In this document: positions 41,831 through 48,211 of the stretch, piece after piece
Layout of the letters: every line of letters begins with the position of its first letter
Position numbering within the stretch: the stretch's first letter is position 1
Source of the DNA: Candidatus Terraquivivens tikiterensis
GTDB taxonomy: Archaea > Thermoproteota > Nitrososphaeria_A > Caldarchaeales > Wolframiiraptoraceae
Length of the DNA stretch: 55,032 bases
NCBI GenBank assembly: GCA_003056285.1
Contig: NDWU01000009.1
Span: forward strand, 1 to 55,032
Direction of reading: 5' to 3'
Notes under the pieces: model-generated
The model's database searches: none
The model's input: only the letters and a program-made list of their open reading frames with translations
What the model was told of the DNA's origin: nothing
Made by a program: the position numbers and the translations under genes

Positions 41831-43066
41831 TCATAGTAGGTTACTCTGCTGAGCGATCAGCTGGCTCAAGTCCAGTACCTTGACCCTTCCATCCGTTTTC
41901 GGAGCAACGGAAGCAAAGGCCTGCACGCAGGTCGGACATGCCGAGAGCACGTACTCGGCCTCCGTACCCATCAACATCTTCAACCTTTGAATGGCGAGCC
42001 GCTCCGAGAGCTCAGGGTTCGTCGCCCTCAGCATCCCTCCGGAGCCGCAGCATATGCCCTCCGTACCGTGACCGTATGGTTCGGCGAGCTCCCGGGTAAC
42101 CTGCCTGATAACCTTCCTAGGTTCCTCGATGATCCCTCCGAGCCTACCCAGCTCGCATGGGTCGTGGTACGTAACCCGAGCCTCCAGGACTGGGACCTTT
42201 AATCTGCCTTCAGCCATGTACCTGTTTAGCAGCTCAGTAAAGTGTAGCACCTCGATGCCGAGCTCATGGCCAAGCAGCCTCGGCCACTCGTGCTTCATCG
42301 CAAGATAGCAACCTGGGCAGCCTGTCACGACAGCCTCGGCACCTACCGATACCATCTGTTCCAGGTTGTGCCTTACCAAGTCCGCTGCCCTCCTAATACC
42401 GCCGCTCACGGCGAGCGGGTGGCCGCAGCAGACCTCGTCCTTCAATAACGTCCAATCCTCACCCACGTAATTTAATATAGAAGTTATGGCAGCGGCTATG
42501 TCCTGCGCCCTGCCCTGGTAGGACGATATGCAGCCTACAAAATACACGACCTTAGCATTATCCTTAACGTTAACGTCCACTCCAGTGTATAAGGACCAGT
42601 TGGTCCTAGCTGAGTTATCCACGCCAAAGACGTTCTTCGTCTCCTTTACGATGTTGTGCAGGTTGCTCAAGAACTCAACGGCACAGTGAACGTTTCCGAG
42701 CGTCTCCACGAAGTACTCCCTCATGGAGGATATGAGCGATGGCGTATCTATTCCGATCGGGCAGAATACGCTGCACCTGCCGCACAGCGAGCAGTTCAGG
42801 AAGAGGGCGTCGGCAAGCTCCCACACCTCCTCATCCGACGGCGACCTTATCCCGAAAAGCTTCGCCTTCAGGCTGTAGTCCTTACGGACCAGGGGCCTGA
42901 ATCTTCTGATCATCCCGCCGCAGCTCGTGGGGAAGCCCAAGGGATGCGGATTAGAGTTCAGGAGCTTGTACAGCGAGCACTCTTCCCTGCATATCTCGCA
43001 CCTGACGCAGCCATCGAGCTCGATCATCTGCTTGACGCTAAGCGTCAAGCCTCTCGCCCTTGCCAT
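41831..43066 (-). CDS. HdrC-HdrB-like iron-sulfur/CCG protein, copy 2
   Basis: 411 aa. N-terminal [4Fe-4S] motifs are CVRCEICREECS and CSLCGRCSVFCP, with an insert of about 30 residues (LNSNPHPLGFPTSCGGMIRR) carrying another Cys. The two CCG units are VGCISS...EVCCGHPLA...GCPGC and DPCELGR...GICCGSGG...ACPTC. It follows the NarI-like membrane gene by 3 bp. By analogy with HdrED, DsrMK and related complexes, the pair would exchange electrons between membrane heme or quinone and a cytoplasmic disulfide or dithiol. Confidence 0.85.
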   Translation of the reverse strand: MARARGLTLSVKQMIELDGCVRCEICREECSLYKLLNSNPHPLGFPTSCGGMIRRFRPLVRKDYSLKAKLFGIRSPSDEEVWELADALFLNCSLCGRCSVFCPIGIDTPSLISSMREYFVETLGNVHCAVEFLSNLHNIVKETKNVFGVDNSARTNWSLYTGVDVNVKDNAKVVYFVGCISSYQGRAQDIAAAITSILNYVGEDWTLLKDEVCCGHPLAVSGGIRRAADLVRHNLEQMVSVGAEAVVTGCPGCYLAMKHEWPRLLGHELGIEVLHFTELLNRYMAEGRLKVPVLEARVTYHDPCELGRLGGIIEEPRKVIRQVTRELAEPYGHGTEGICCGSGGMLRATNPELSERLAIQRLKMLMGTEAEYVLSACPTCVQAFASVAPKTDGRVKVLDLSQLIAQQSNLL

Positions 43067-43069
43067 ACC

Positions 43070-43912
43070 TTACTTCACGCTCCTTACAGTTTTAGGTACG
43101 GAGTTGACCAGCATCGCCATGGGGCCAGCGAACGCGTGCCAGAGCCTTCCGGAGTGGGGTATGGCGCCGACGAAGACCCCCAGGAAGAATCCGGAAGTCG
43201 GCCAGAGGACGTTGTAGAGCAGCTCTATTTGTGCAGGGCTTAGACCTGCCATTAGCTGCGCTATACCGTATGCTATGAACATGAACTTACCAGATTCCGG
43301 AAAGCCAAACTTCACGATGGTTGCCGCCTCGGCCATGTACCTGAAGAGGAACCATACGACGGGCATGAAAAGACCGACGGCGTCTTCCCTCGTCCCGAAC
43401 ATGAATTTCTTCTTGACGAACCTCCTATGTATAGCAAGGGCCTCTGCGAAGAACAACACGACGGCCATCGAGAGGTTATCAACAAGAAGGAAGACCGCCC
43501 AGATCAACGGAAGCTCGGTACCTAGCTCGTGGAATATGTAGCCGGGAAAGAATGGAGACCTGAAGAACTCGGCTACCAGCTCTTGAACGCTTGAGACGCC
43601 CGCGGCTATGTCGGCAGCTATATGGTTCGAAAGTATCAACAAAACGTAAAAAGAAACGAAGGATGCTTTCTCCAACCCCCTAAGCCTCTCGTACTTATAT
43701 AGCCTATGCTGACCAAAGACCTTGACGAAGAAAGCCTTGACGATCGCCGCTAAAGAGCGGGGATTTAGGACTGTTAAGAGCGCACCCTTGATTGTTCCGG
43801 CAACGCTCTCTGCTCCGAGGAACCATATCCTGATGTTCCACAGGGCACCGACGATCAGGGACAACGTCCCTATTAGGAAAAAAGTCGACGCAAGGAGTAT
43901 CGCATCCGGCAT
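43070..43912 (-). CDS. NarI/DsrM-like membrane redox subunit
   Basis: 280 aa with about six membrane helices. Candidate heme ligands are the His in LILSNHIAAD, HELGTELPL and the pair in IPHSGRLWHAFAGP. The last motif is typical of the cytochrome b-type gamma subunit of nitrate reductase and of DsrM/HdrE proteins. It precedes hdrCB copy 2 by 3 bp and follows gcvH(Arg) by 32 bp, so the three form one operon. Heme binding is inferred. Confidence 0.7.
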   Translation of the reverse strand: MPDAILLASTFFLIGTLSLIVGALWNIRIWFLGAESVAGTIKGALLTVLNPRSLAAIVKAFFVKVFGQHRLYKYERLRGLEKASFVSFYVLLILSNHIAADIAAGVSSVQELVAEFFRSPFFPGYIFHELGTELPLIWAVFLLVDNLSMAVVLFFAEALAIHRRFVKKKFMFGTREDAVGLFMPVVWFLFRYMAEAATIVKFGFPESGKFMFIAYGIAQLMAGLSPAQIELLYNVLWPTSGFFLGVFVGAIPHSGRLWHAFAGPMAMLVNSVPKTVRSVK

Positions 43913-43944
43913 GCGGCCTCACCGTAAAAGGGCGGCGTCTCTAC

Positions 43945-44313
43945 TTAAAGCAGAGCGTTCAACTCCTCGATGTTGTTCGGCTTCAGAACCGCTATCCAGC
44001 CCTTACCGTAAGGGTCCTCGTTTATCAGCTGTGAGTTTTTGATGACCTCTTCGTTTACTTCTACGATCGAGCCCGTGACTGGGCTGCGCAGTATGATTAT
44101 CTTTCTTCCGTGCTCTATGGACCCGAACGGGTATCCTTTGTTAACGCATCTGCCCTTCGGTAGGGCCCTGAATGCCTCTACCTGGCCTATCGTCTTGAGG
44201 ACCGTATCCTTTATGCCTACCCTTATCATCGGCGTCGGAGATCTTTGCTCGATCTTGACCCAAAGATTATCGTACGTTAAAAGCCGTTCTTGGACTGACC
44301 TTCTCTCCGACAC
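43945..44313 (-). CDS. GcvH-like protein lacking the lipoyl-lysine (Arg)
   Basis: 122 aa from GTG. The H-protein core reads YPFGSIEHGRKIIILRSPVT and QLINEDPYGKGWIAVLKP. The lipoyl position (8 before Pro of the SPVT turn) is Arg, with a Lys one residue later. It shares FGS-[VI]-EHG with the Met variant, so the two are sister paralogues distinct from the METGK protein. It starts the operon with the NarI-like protein and hdrCB copy 2. A shifted lipoylation on the next Lys cannot be excluded. Confidence 0.82.
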   Translation of the reverse strand: MSERRSVQERLLTYDNLWVKIEQRSPTPMIRVGIKDTVLKTIGQVEAFRALPKGRCVNKGYPFGSIEHGRKIIILRSPVTGSIVEVNEEVIKNSQLINEDPYGKGWIAVLKPNNIEELNALL

Positions 44314-44441
44314 GATCTTTCACCACGGATAAAGATAAAAAGTATAGAGAAGTATAACCCACGTCGTATAAAGACTTAGCATGCTATGTTGATTTATGTA
44401 TGTATATACCTGTTGAACGGAAAAACGGTAATATATAATAA

Positions 44442-45659
44442 CTAGATCAGCCCGAGCCTTCCAGCAAACAGCTCTACAACATCCAGGACCCGTATCTTTG
44501 CGCCTATCCTCTTCGCACCGTCCATCAACGTTATCTTGCAGGCTGGGCATGCAGAGGTAAGGATTTCGGCCCCAAGGGCCTGCGCTTGCCTAACCCTTTT
44601 TTCCGCTATGCTTAGCCTCAGCTCGTCGTTCACCGCCTGAAGGATCCCTCCGCCACCGCAGCAACGGACATCCCTCTTGCTCTCCGGCATCTCCCTGAAG
44701 GAGCTCGCTACCGCGAAAATAACCCGCCTCGGCTCGTTTATAACGCCGCTTAGCCTCGCGAGCTCGCACGGGTCATGGTACGTTACTAGTGCGCTCTCCT
44801 TTTCTACACCATCTACGCTTATGCGCTCCCTTCGGATGCATAGGTCGAGCAGCTCCACGATGTGCACAACGTTAAACCTTAGGGGCCTGCCTATCAACGA
44901 AGGATACTTCTGCTTGATAGTCCTTGCGCACCCAGGGCACGCAGACACCACAAGCTTAGCTCCCAACCTCTCTATTGCCCCAACGTTATGCTCCGCCATC
45001 TTCCTAGCGCCCTCCTCGTCACCTATCATGAGAAGGGGCGCGCCGCAGCACCACTCATCCTCTCCGAGAAGCGTCCAGCTTACACCCGCACGGTTTAACG
45101 CCAAAGACGCTGCATAGGCTATATCCTGCGCAACGGCCTTAAACGAGGAAGTGCAGCCGACGAAATACACGACCTCGGAAGGTTCGTTTATCCTTGCGTT
45201 ATCGAGGCCCAAGTAGTCAACCCACATCGGCCTCGCGTCGTTCCCCACGCCGTACGCGTTGTGCGTGTCGAGTATGAAGCCATCGACCTCCTTTAGCACA
45301 GGCGGGTGCTTTCCGAGTCCATAGACGATCTTCCTGAGCGCTTCCCAGAGCCTGTCAGTCTGTATCCCGAACGGGCATACGGCCATACACCTGCCGCAGA
45401 GTGCACAGTCGTAAACGCTCTCGACGTAGCTCTCAACCTCCTCCGGCTTGCCAGCGCCTACCCTATATAGAGCGAGCGACGAGCCCATACCGCTCCTGAT
45501 AACCCTAAGCATAGCCGAGGCCCTGCCACCCGGCATGACCTGAGGCTTCTTCAGAACCTCGTAGACCGGGCAGTAGTCCGCGCAGTGGGCACACCTCGCG
45601 CACGTCTCGAGCTGCAGCATCGTAAGCGGCGATACCTCTTTAAGGACCTCCAGCTTCAT
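44442..45659 (-). CDS. HdrC-HdrB-like iron-sulfur/CCG protein, copy 3
   Basis: 405 aa. [4Fe-4S] motifs CARCAHCADYCP and CALCGRCMAVCP; CCG units VGCTSS...EWCCGAPLL...ACPGC and DPCELAR...VRCCGGGG...ACPAC. Its start overlaps the NarI-like gene by 4 bp (ATGA), so the two are coupled. No gcvH is attached to this copy. It is the most divergent of the three in the first CCG unit. Confidence 0.85.
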   Translation of the reverse strand: MKLEVLKEVSPLTMLQLETCARCAHCADYCPVYEVLKKPQVMPGGRASAMLRVIRSGMGSSLALYRVGAGKPEEVESYVESVYDCALCGRCMAVCPFGIQTDRLWEALRKIVYGLGKHPPVLKEVDGFILDTHNAYGVGNDARPMWVDYLGLDNARINEPSEVVYFVGCTSSFKAVAQDIAYAASLALNRAGVSWTLLGEDEWCCGAPLLMIGDEEGARKMAEHNVGAIERLGAKLVVSACPGCARTIKQKYPSLIGRPLRFNVVHIVELLDLCIRRERISVDGVEKESALVTYHDPCELARLSGVINEPRRVIFAVASSFREMPESKRDVRCCGGGGILQAVNDELRLSIAEKRVRQAQALGAEILTSACPACKITLMDGAKRIGAKIRVLDVVELFAGRLGLI

Positions 45660-46219
45660 GCCTTCATACCCCCGTAGAGCCTGCCGTGCCTGATGCTGTA
45701 GGCTAGGACCGTGAAGGGCGATGCTATTACATGGAAAAGCTTGCTGAAGGGCATGTACATTATCAGAATCTGGGCCGCAAGCCCGTGAACGGCAAGCCAG
45801 ATCTGCGAGGGCGTTTCCTTGAGCTGCATCGCTATGCTCGGAGAGATCTTGAGCGTGAGCGGTTCGTGAACGTAGGGCGAAACCCTCATCATGTTCCCGG
45901 CTAGGAATACCGTGATCAAGATGGCAAGCAAGAAATAATCGTCGAACCCTGATATGCTCCTAACGGAGCCGTCGACTACCCTCCTTACCAGCAGCAGGCT
46001 AAAGCCGCCGAGAACTACCCAGCCGAGGTAGAATGGCAAATCCCTCGTCAAAAATTCCTCCGGCGCTATCCACGCAAACCATGAGGCCGACCAAACGCCT
46101 ATGGGCCTTAGGTGACCGAAAAGTATTAGAAAAAGCGAGACGTGTGCCGAGAAGGACATGAGCCAGAGGCCAAAGGATCTGGCCCTCCTCTTTATGAAAC
46201 GCCCCTGAAATACCAGCAA
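45656..46219 (-). CDS. NarI-like membrane redox subunit, main frame
   Basis: 187 aa from the first usable codon (TTG), four or five membrane helices. Candidate heme ligands are His in SFSAHVSLFLILFGHLRP, SPYVHEPLTL and MYMPFSKLFHVIASPFT; the last is the characteristic C-terminal NarI/DsrM motif. The N-terminal helix is in another frame upstream (next feature), so the gene is probably frameshifted. The frame is open upstream of the chosen start (IGLAIGQFVYL continues the first helix pair). It is coupled to hdrCB copy 3. Confidence 0.7.
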   Translation of the reverse strand: MLVFQGRFIKRRARSFGLWLMSFSAHVSLFLILFGHLRPIGVWSASWFAWIAPEEFLTRDLPFYLGWVVLGGFSLLLVRRVVDGSVRSISGFDDYFLLAILITVFLAGNMMRVSPYVHEPLTLKISPSIAMQLKETPSQIWLAVHGLAAQILIMYMPFSKLFHVIASPFTVLAYSIRHGRLYGGMKA

Positions 46220-46269
46220 ATAGACAAACTGCCCTATCGCAAGGCCTATGGACTTTGCCGATATTGGCC

Positions 46270-46422
46270 CTCCGGAGGATGGGTCCTGCCGGCCGATGAC
46301 GTCGAGAGCCAGGCGTATAGCTTTAAAGAGATGCCGAACAAGAAGACTGCATACGTAACCCAGGGCAGAGCCCCAAAGATAAGATCCATCAACGGCGTTA
46401 GGCTGGCGTCCAAACCATTCAC
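46270..46422 (-). pseudogene. N-terminal helix of the NarI-like gene in a shifted frame
   Basis: From GTG 46422 the minus strand encodes NGLDASLTPLMDLIFGALPW, then VTYAVFLFGISLKLYAWL, an obvious first membrane helix, before hitting a stop. The downstream 187-aa frame supplies the rest. The shift lies between about 46270 and 46300, in a run of CCTCCGGAGG/GGCCGGC. Confidence 0.55.
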
Positions 46423-46572
46423 CCTTCCTACATGTATAGCCGACTAAGGCGATTTAAGTTTGTATATATTTTTAAACAAGCCATATAATAGTTTTTGCCT
46501 TTTAGGTTTTGTTAACTTTGCAGCGGTTTAAAAGTTACCAAATCTGCGAGAAAGCCGCGTCTTTCAAGCGTT

Positions 46573-46830
46573 GGACGATCGCCGACAGTATTTAAATACG
46601 GTTGATGACGAAAGTCCTGAGCGTTTTTGCTCGTAATGTGGCCCGGATGTCCAAAAAGCCGAATAAGGCTCCGGCAGAAAGGAGAGGTTCGGCAAGCAGG
46701 GCCTGCCCTGGATGCGGGCATTTGTCCAAAGTTATGAGACCAATAGGCACCTCGTGGCATGCATAAACATGCCCAGGATGTGGGGACATGGGCTCGCCCG
46801 AAGGCCCTCTATGGAATAATCAAGGGGGGT
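46573..46830 (+). mobile_element. decayed tnpB fragment, second lineage
   Basis: GATCGCCGACAGTATTTAAATACG begins a block shared with 37388-37530. Downstream it encodes RRGSASRACPGCGHLSK and, in another frame, YETNRHLVACINMPRMWGHG, the zinc finger and final RuvC segment of a TnpB with deletions; the second Cys pair is lost. GCATGCATAAACAT matches the intact tnpB at the nucleotide level. Confidence 0.55.
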
Positions 46831-46931
46831 TAGGTAGAGATGAGAGAAACAGAAGCTTACATATATCTACCTAATCCAGAACCCTTAATACGGGTATCAT
46901 CCGTGCCCACCTGCGGGCCTATAAGCTTTCA

Positions 46932-46955
46932 TTTCCCCACAAATTTGTGTGGAAA
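46932..46955. repeat. 24-bp palindrome P1
   Basis: TTTCCCCACAAATTTGTGTG then GAAA, symmetrical except one base pair. It bounds the 3 prime side of the intact zinc-ribbon cassette. Confidence 0.75.
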
Positions 46956-46965
46956 CGAAAATTAG

Positions 46966-47064
46966 TTACTGCTTAGATTTTTCCCTTTTTGTTCTTCTTA
47001 TAGCTTCCTTAAGCTCTTTTAGAAGTTCTATAATTTCCTTCTTTAGCTCCTCATTCTTTTCCAA
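46966..47064 (-). CDS. small charged coiled-coil protein downstream of the zinc-ribbon gene
   Basis: 32 codons from TTG 47064: MEKNEELKKEIIELLKELKE and AIRRTKREKSKQ. It overlaps the end of the zinc-ribbon gene by 14 bp, as in a coupled pair, and ends just before palindrome P1. Composition is that of an amphipathic helix. No family is recognised and translation is unproven. Confidence 0.4.
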   Translation of the reverse strand: MEKNEELKKEIIELLKELKEAIRRTKREKSKQ

Positions 47065-47434
47065 CGCTGGCCCCCTCCAAGAGCTTCCTGCCCAACTCCG
47101 TAAACTTAGCGCCCAACGTCCTCCTAACCCCGTCGTTCAGATCGGTATTAGTTATGTAGCTAATTAATGAATCTATGTAAGCTACAGCCCTATCACTATC
47201 AGCCAAACCCCTCAAAATAAGGCCCTCTCTAAAATGTGTTCTAGAAACGTATTCATAGCTTTCAGCAGGCCCCAGATAACACTTACTAACCTTCTTCCTT
47301 ACCTTCCTGCCTACCTTGGTATATCCCTCATAGTGAGCTGCATAAACGTAGATACGGCCAGTTCTAGCGTCTCTTCTCCTCTCATAGTATGAGATCCTGC
47401 CGCCACACCTAGGGCAGACATCTTTTTCGCCCAT
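47051..47434 (-). CDS. zinc-ribbon protein of a palindrome-bounded cassette
   Basis: 127 aa. N-terminal zinc-ribbon pair CPRCGGRI only (one CxxC), then an aromatic/basic strand region (SYYERRRDARTGRIYVYAAH, YEGYTKVGRKVRKK, KCYLGPAESYEYV) and a helical C-terminus. The YVYAAHY...KCYLGP pattern is seen in uncharacterised archaeal and viral zinc-ribbon proteins; nucleic-acid binding is likely. Its promoter is bracketed by palindromes P2 and P3. A degenerate paralogue lies at 47867-48151. Confidence 0.7.
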   Translation of the reverse strand: MGEKDVCPRCGGRISYYERRRDARTGRIYVYAAHYEGYTKVGRKVRKKVSKCYLGPAESYEYVSRTHFREGLILRGLADSDRAVAYIDSLISYITNTDLNDGVRRTLGAKFTELGRKLLEGASVGKE

Positions 47435-47439
47435 ACGCG

Positions 47440-47463
47440 TTTCCCCACAAATTTGTGGAGAAC
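47440..47463. repeat. 24-bp palindrome P2, between TATA box and start codon
   Basis: TTTCCCCACAAATTTGTGGA then GAAC, 6 bp before the start of the zinc-ribbon gene. The core CCACAAATTTGTGG is perfectly symmetrical. Confidence 0.75.
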
Positions 47464-47480
47464 GGAAATTTATAAATATT
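47464..47480 (-). promoter_or_regulatory. TATA box between two palindromes
   Basis: AAATATTTATAAATTT on the minus strand is the only strong TATA element before the zinc-ribbon gene. It sits exactly between P2 and P3, whose centres are 41 bp apart (about four turns), so one dimeric protein bound at both could occlude or loop the promoter. Confidence 0.5.
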
Positions 47481-47504
47481 TTTCCACACAGATTTGTGTG
47501 GAAA
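47481..47504. repeat. 24-bp palindrome P3
   Basis: TTTCCACACAGATTTGTGTG then GAAA, symmetrical except one base at the centre. It bounds the 5 prime side of the intact cassette. Confidence 0.75.
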
Positions 47505-47536
47505 AGATTAAAACCTTAGGGGTCTCCTATGAGGGC

Positions 47537-47575
47537 TTATAAAAATGGTGCCAGAAAACCTAGGACTTTAACTCT
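47537..47575 (+). mobile_element. solitary IS left end
   Basis: GGCTTATAAAAATGGTGCCA then GAAAACCTAGG repeats the left end of the tnpB element (one C fewer in GTGCCC), including the TTATA flank. No tnpB follows. It lies between the two palindrome cassettes. Confidence 0.5.
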
Positions 47576-47649
47576 GATATGGGTGGCAACCATTAATTTA
47601 TTTAGGAATAATAAATAAAGCGAGGGCTAGGAAAACTAAATCAGTTTTA

Positions 47650-47673
47650 TTTCCACATAAATTTGTGTGGAAA
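47650..47673. repeat. 24-bp palindrome P4
   Basis: TTTCCACATAAATTTGTGTG then GAAA. It lies 6 bp after the stop of the 60-aa gene and bounds the 3 prime side of the degenerate cassette. Confidence 0.75.
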
Positions 47674-47679
47674 AAGAGC

Positions 47680-47862
47680 CTATTTCGATCCAGCCCTCGC
47701 TTTCTCGGCCACAGATATACCCTTGAGCTTGCATAGGATGCCGATTAACTCCTCCTTTTCCCAAGCCTCTCTTTCTGGCTCATATTCCACGAGCCTCAAC
47801 GCTGGGCTAACCATCCGGCTATATTCTTGCAACGTATCCTTTTGCTTGGCCGAGAGCCTCAC
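47680..47862 (-). CDS. 60-aa helical protein of the second cassette
   Basis: 60 aa from GTG. MRLSAKQKDTLQEYSRMVSP, then a Glu/Lys-rich helix (EREAWEKEELIGILCKLKGI). It begins 4 bp after the end of the zinc-ribbon pseudogene and ends beside palindrome P4, the same place as the small coiled-coil gene in the other cassette, though the sequences differ. Function unknown. Confidence 0.4.
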   Translation of the reverse strand: MRLSAKQKDTLQEYSRMVSPALRLVEYEPEREAWEKEELIGILCKLKGISVAEKARAGSK

Positions 47863-47866
47863 GCGC

Positions 47867-48151
47867 TCAAAGTAGGGTTATTAACGCATCGAGGTATTCA
47901 AGGATCCTTTCTGTGCCGCGCATGCCTCTAAAGTATCAAACCTTCCCTAATGTGGGCCCTCGTTACGTAGTTGTAGCGATCCTTGGGGCCGAGGTAGCAC
48001 TTGGATACATTGTATTTTTATCATAACCCCAATAGTGAGCGGCCACCACGTATTCCCTATCACCTTGCCTGACCGTTTCGTACCATGAGGTTACCCTTCC
48101 GCACCTCAGGCATCTCCCGCCCTCAGTCTTCTTCTTGGAATGTTTCCACAT
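47867..48151 (-). pseudogene. degenerate copy of the zinc-ribbon gene
   Basis: The reading frame starts inside palindrome P5 and encodes CLRCGRVTSWYETVRQGDRE and YVVAAHYWGYDKN. The copy then lacks about eight residues relative to the intact gene and shifts frame to SKCYLGPKDRYNYVTRAHIR with EGLIL. It later returns to the first frame for RGMRGTERILEYLDALITLL. Each piece aligns with the 127-aa protein at 47051-47434, so this is a doubly frameshifted relic. Confidence 0.65.
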
Positions 48152-48166
48152 AAATTTGTGTGGAAA
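48143..48166. repeat. 24-bp palindrome P5
   Basis: TTTCCACATAAATTTGTGTG then GAAA, identical to P4. It bounds the 5 prime side of the degenerate cassette and contains its putative start codon. Confidence 0.75.
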
Positions 48167-48211
48167 ACAAGGCATAAATAACCTACCTTAAGATTCATTA
48201 CGACGACAGGC

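Noticed and set aside
36891-44313. A glycine cleavage system
   Set aside because: Only GcvH-like genes are present; no P, T or L proteins, and two of the three lack the lipoyl-lysine.
37603-45659. A standard sHdr or methanogen heterodisulfide reductase
   Set aside because: HdrA is absent, HdrB and HdrC are fused, and no sHdr accessory proteins or MvhD-like genes are seen.
46600-46625. A C/D box small RNA (TTGATGA followed by CTGA)
   Set aside because: Spacing between the boxes is too short and no second box pair follows; the region is better explained as a decayed element.
46932-48166. The palindromes as a CRISPR array
   Set aside because: Copies are separated by 17 to nearly 470 bp with genes between them; there is no regular repeat-spacer spacing and no cas gene.
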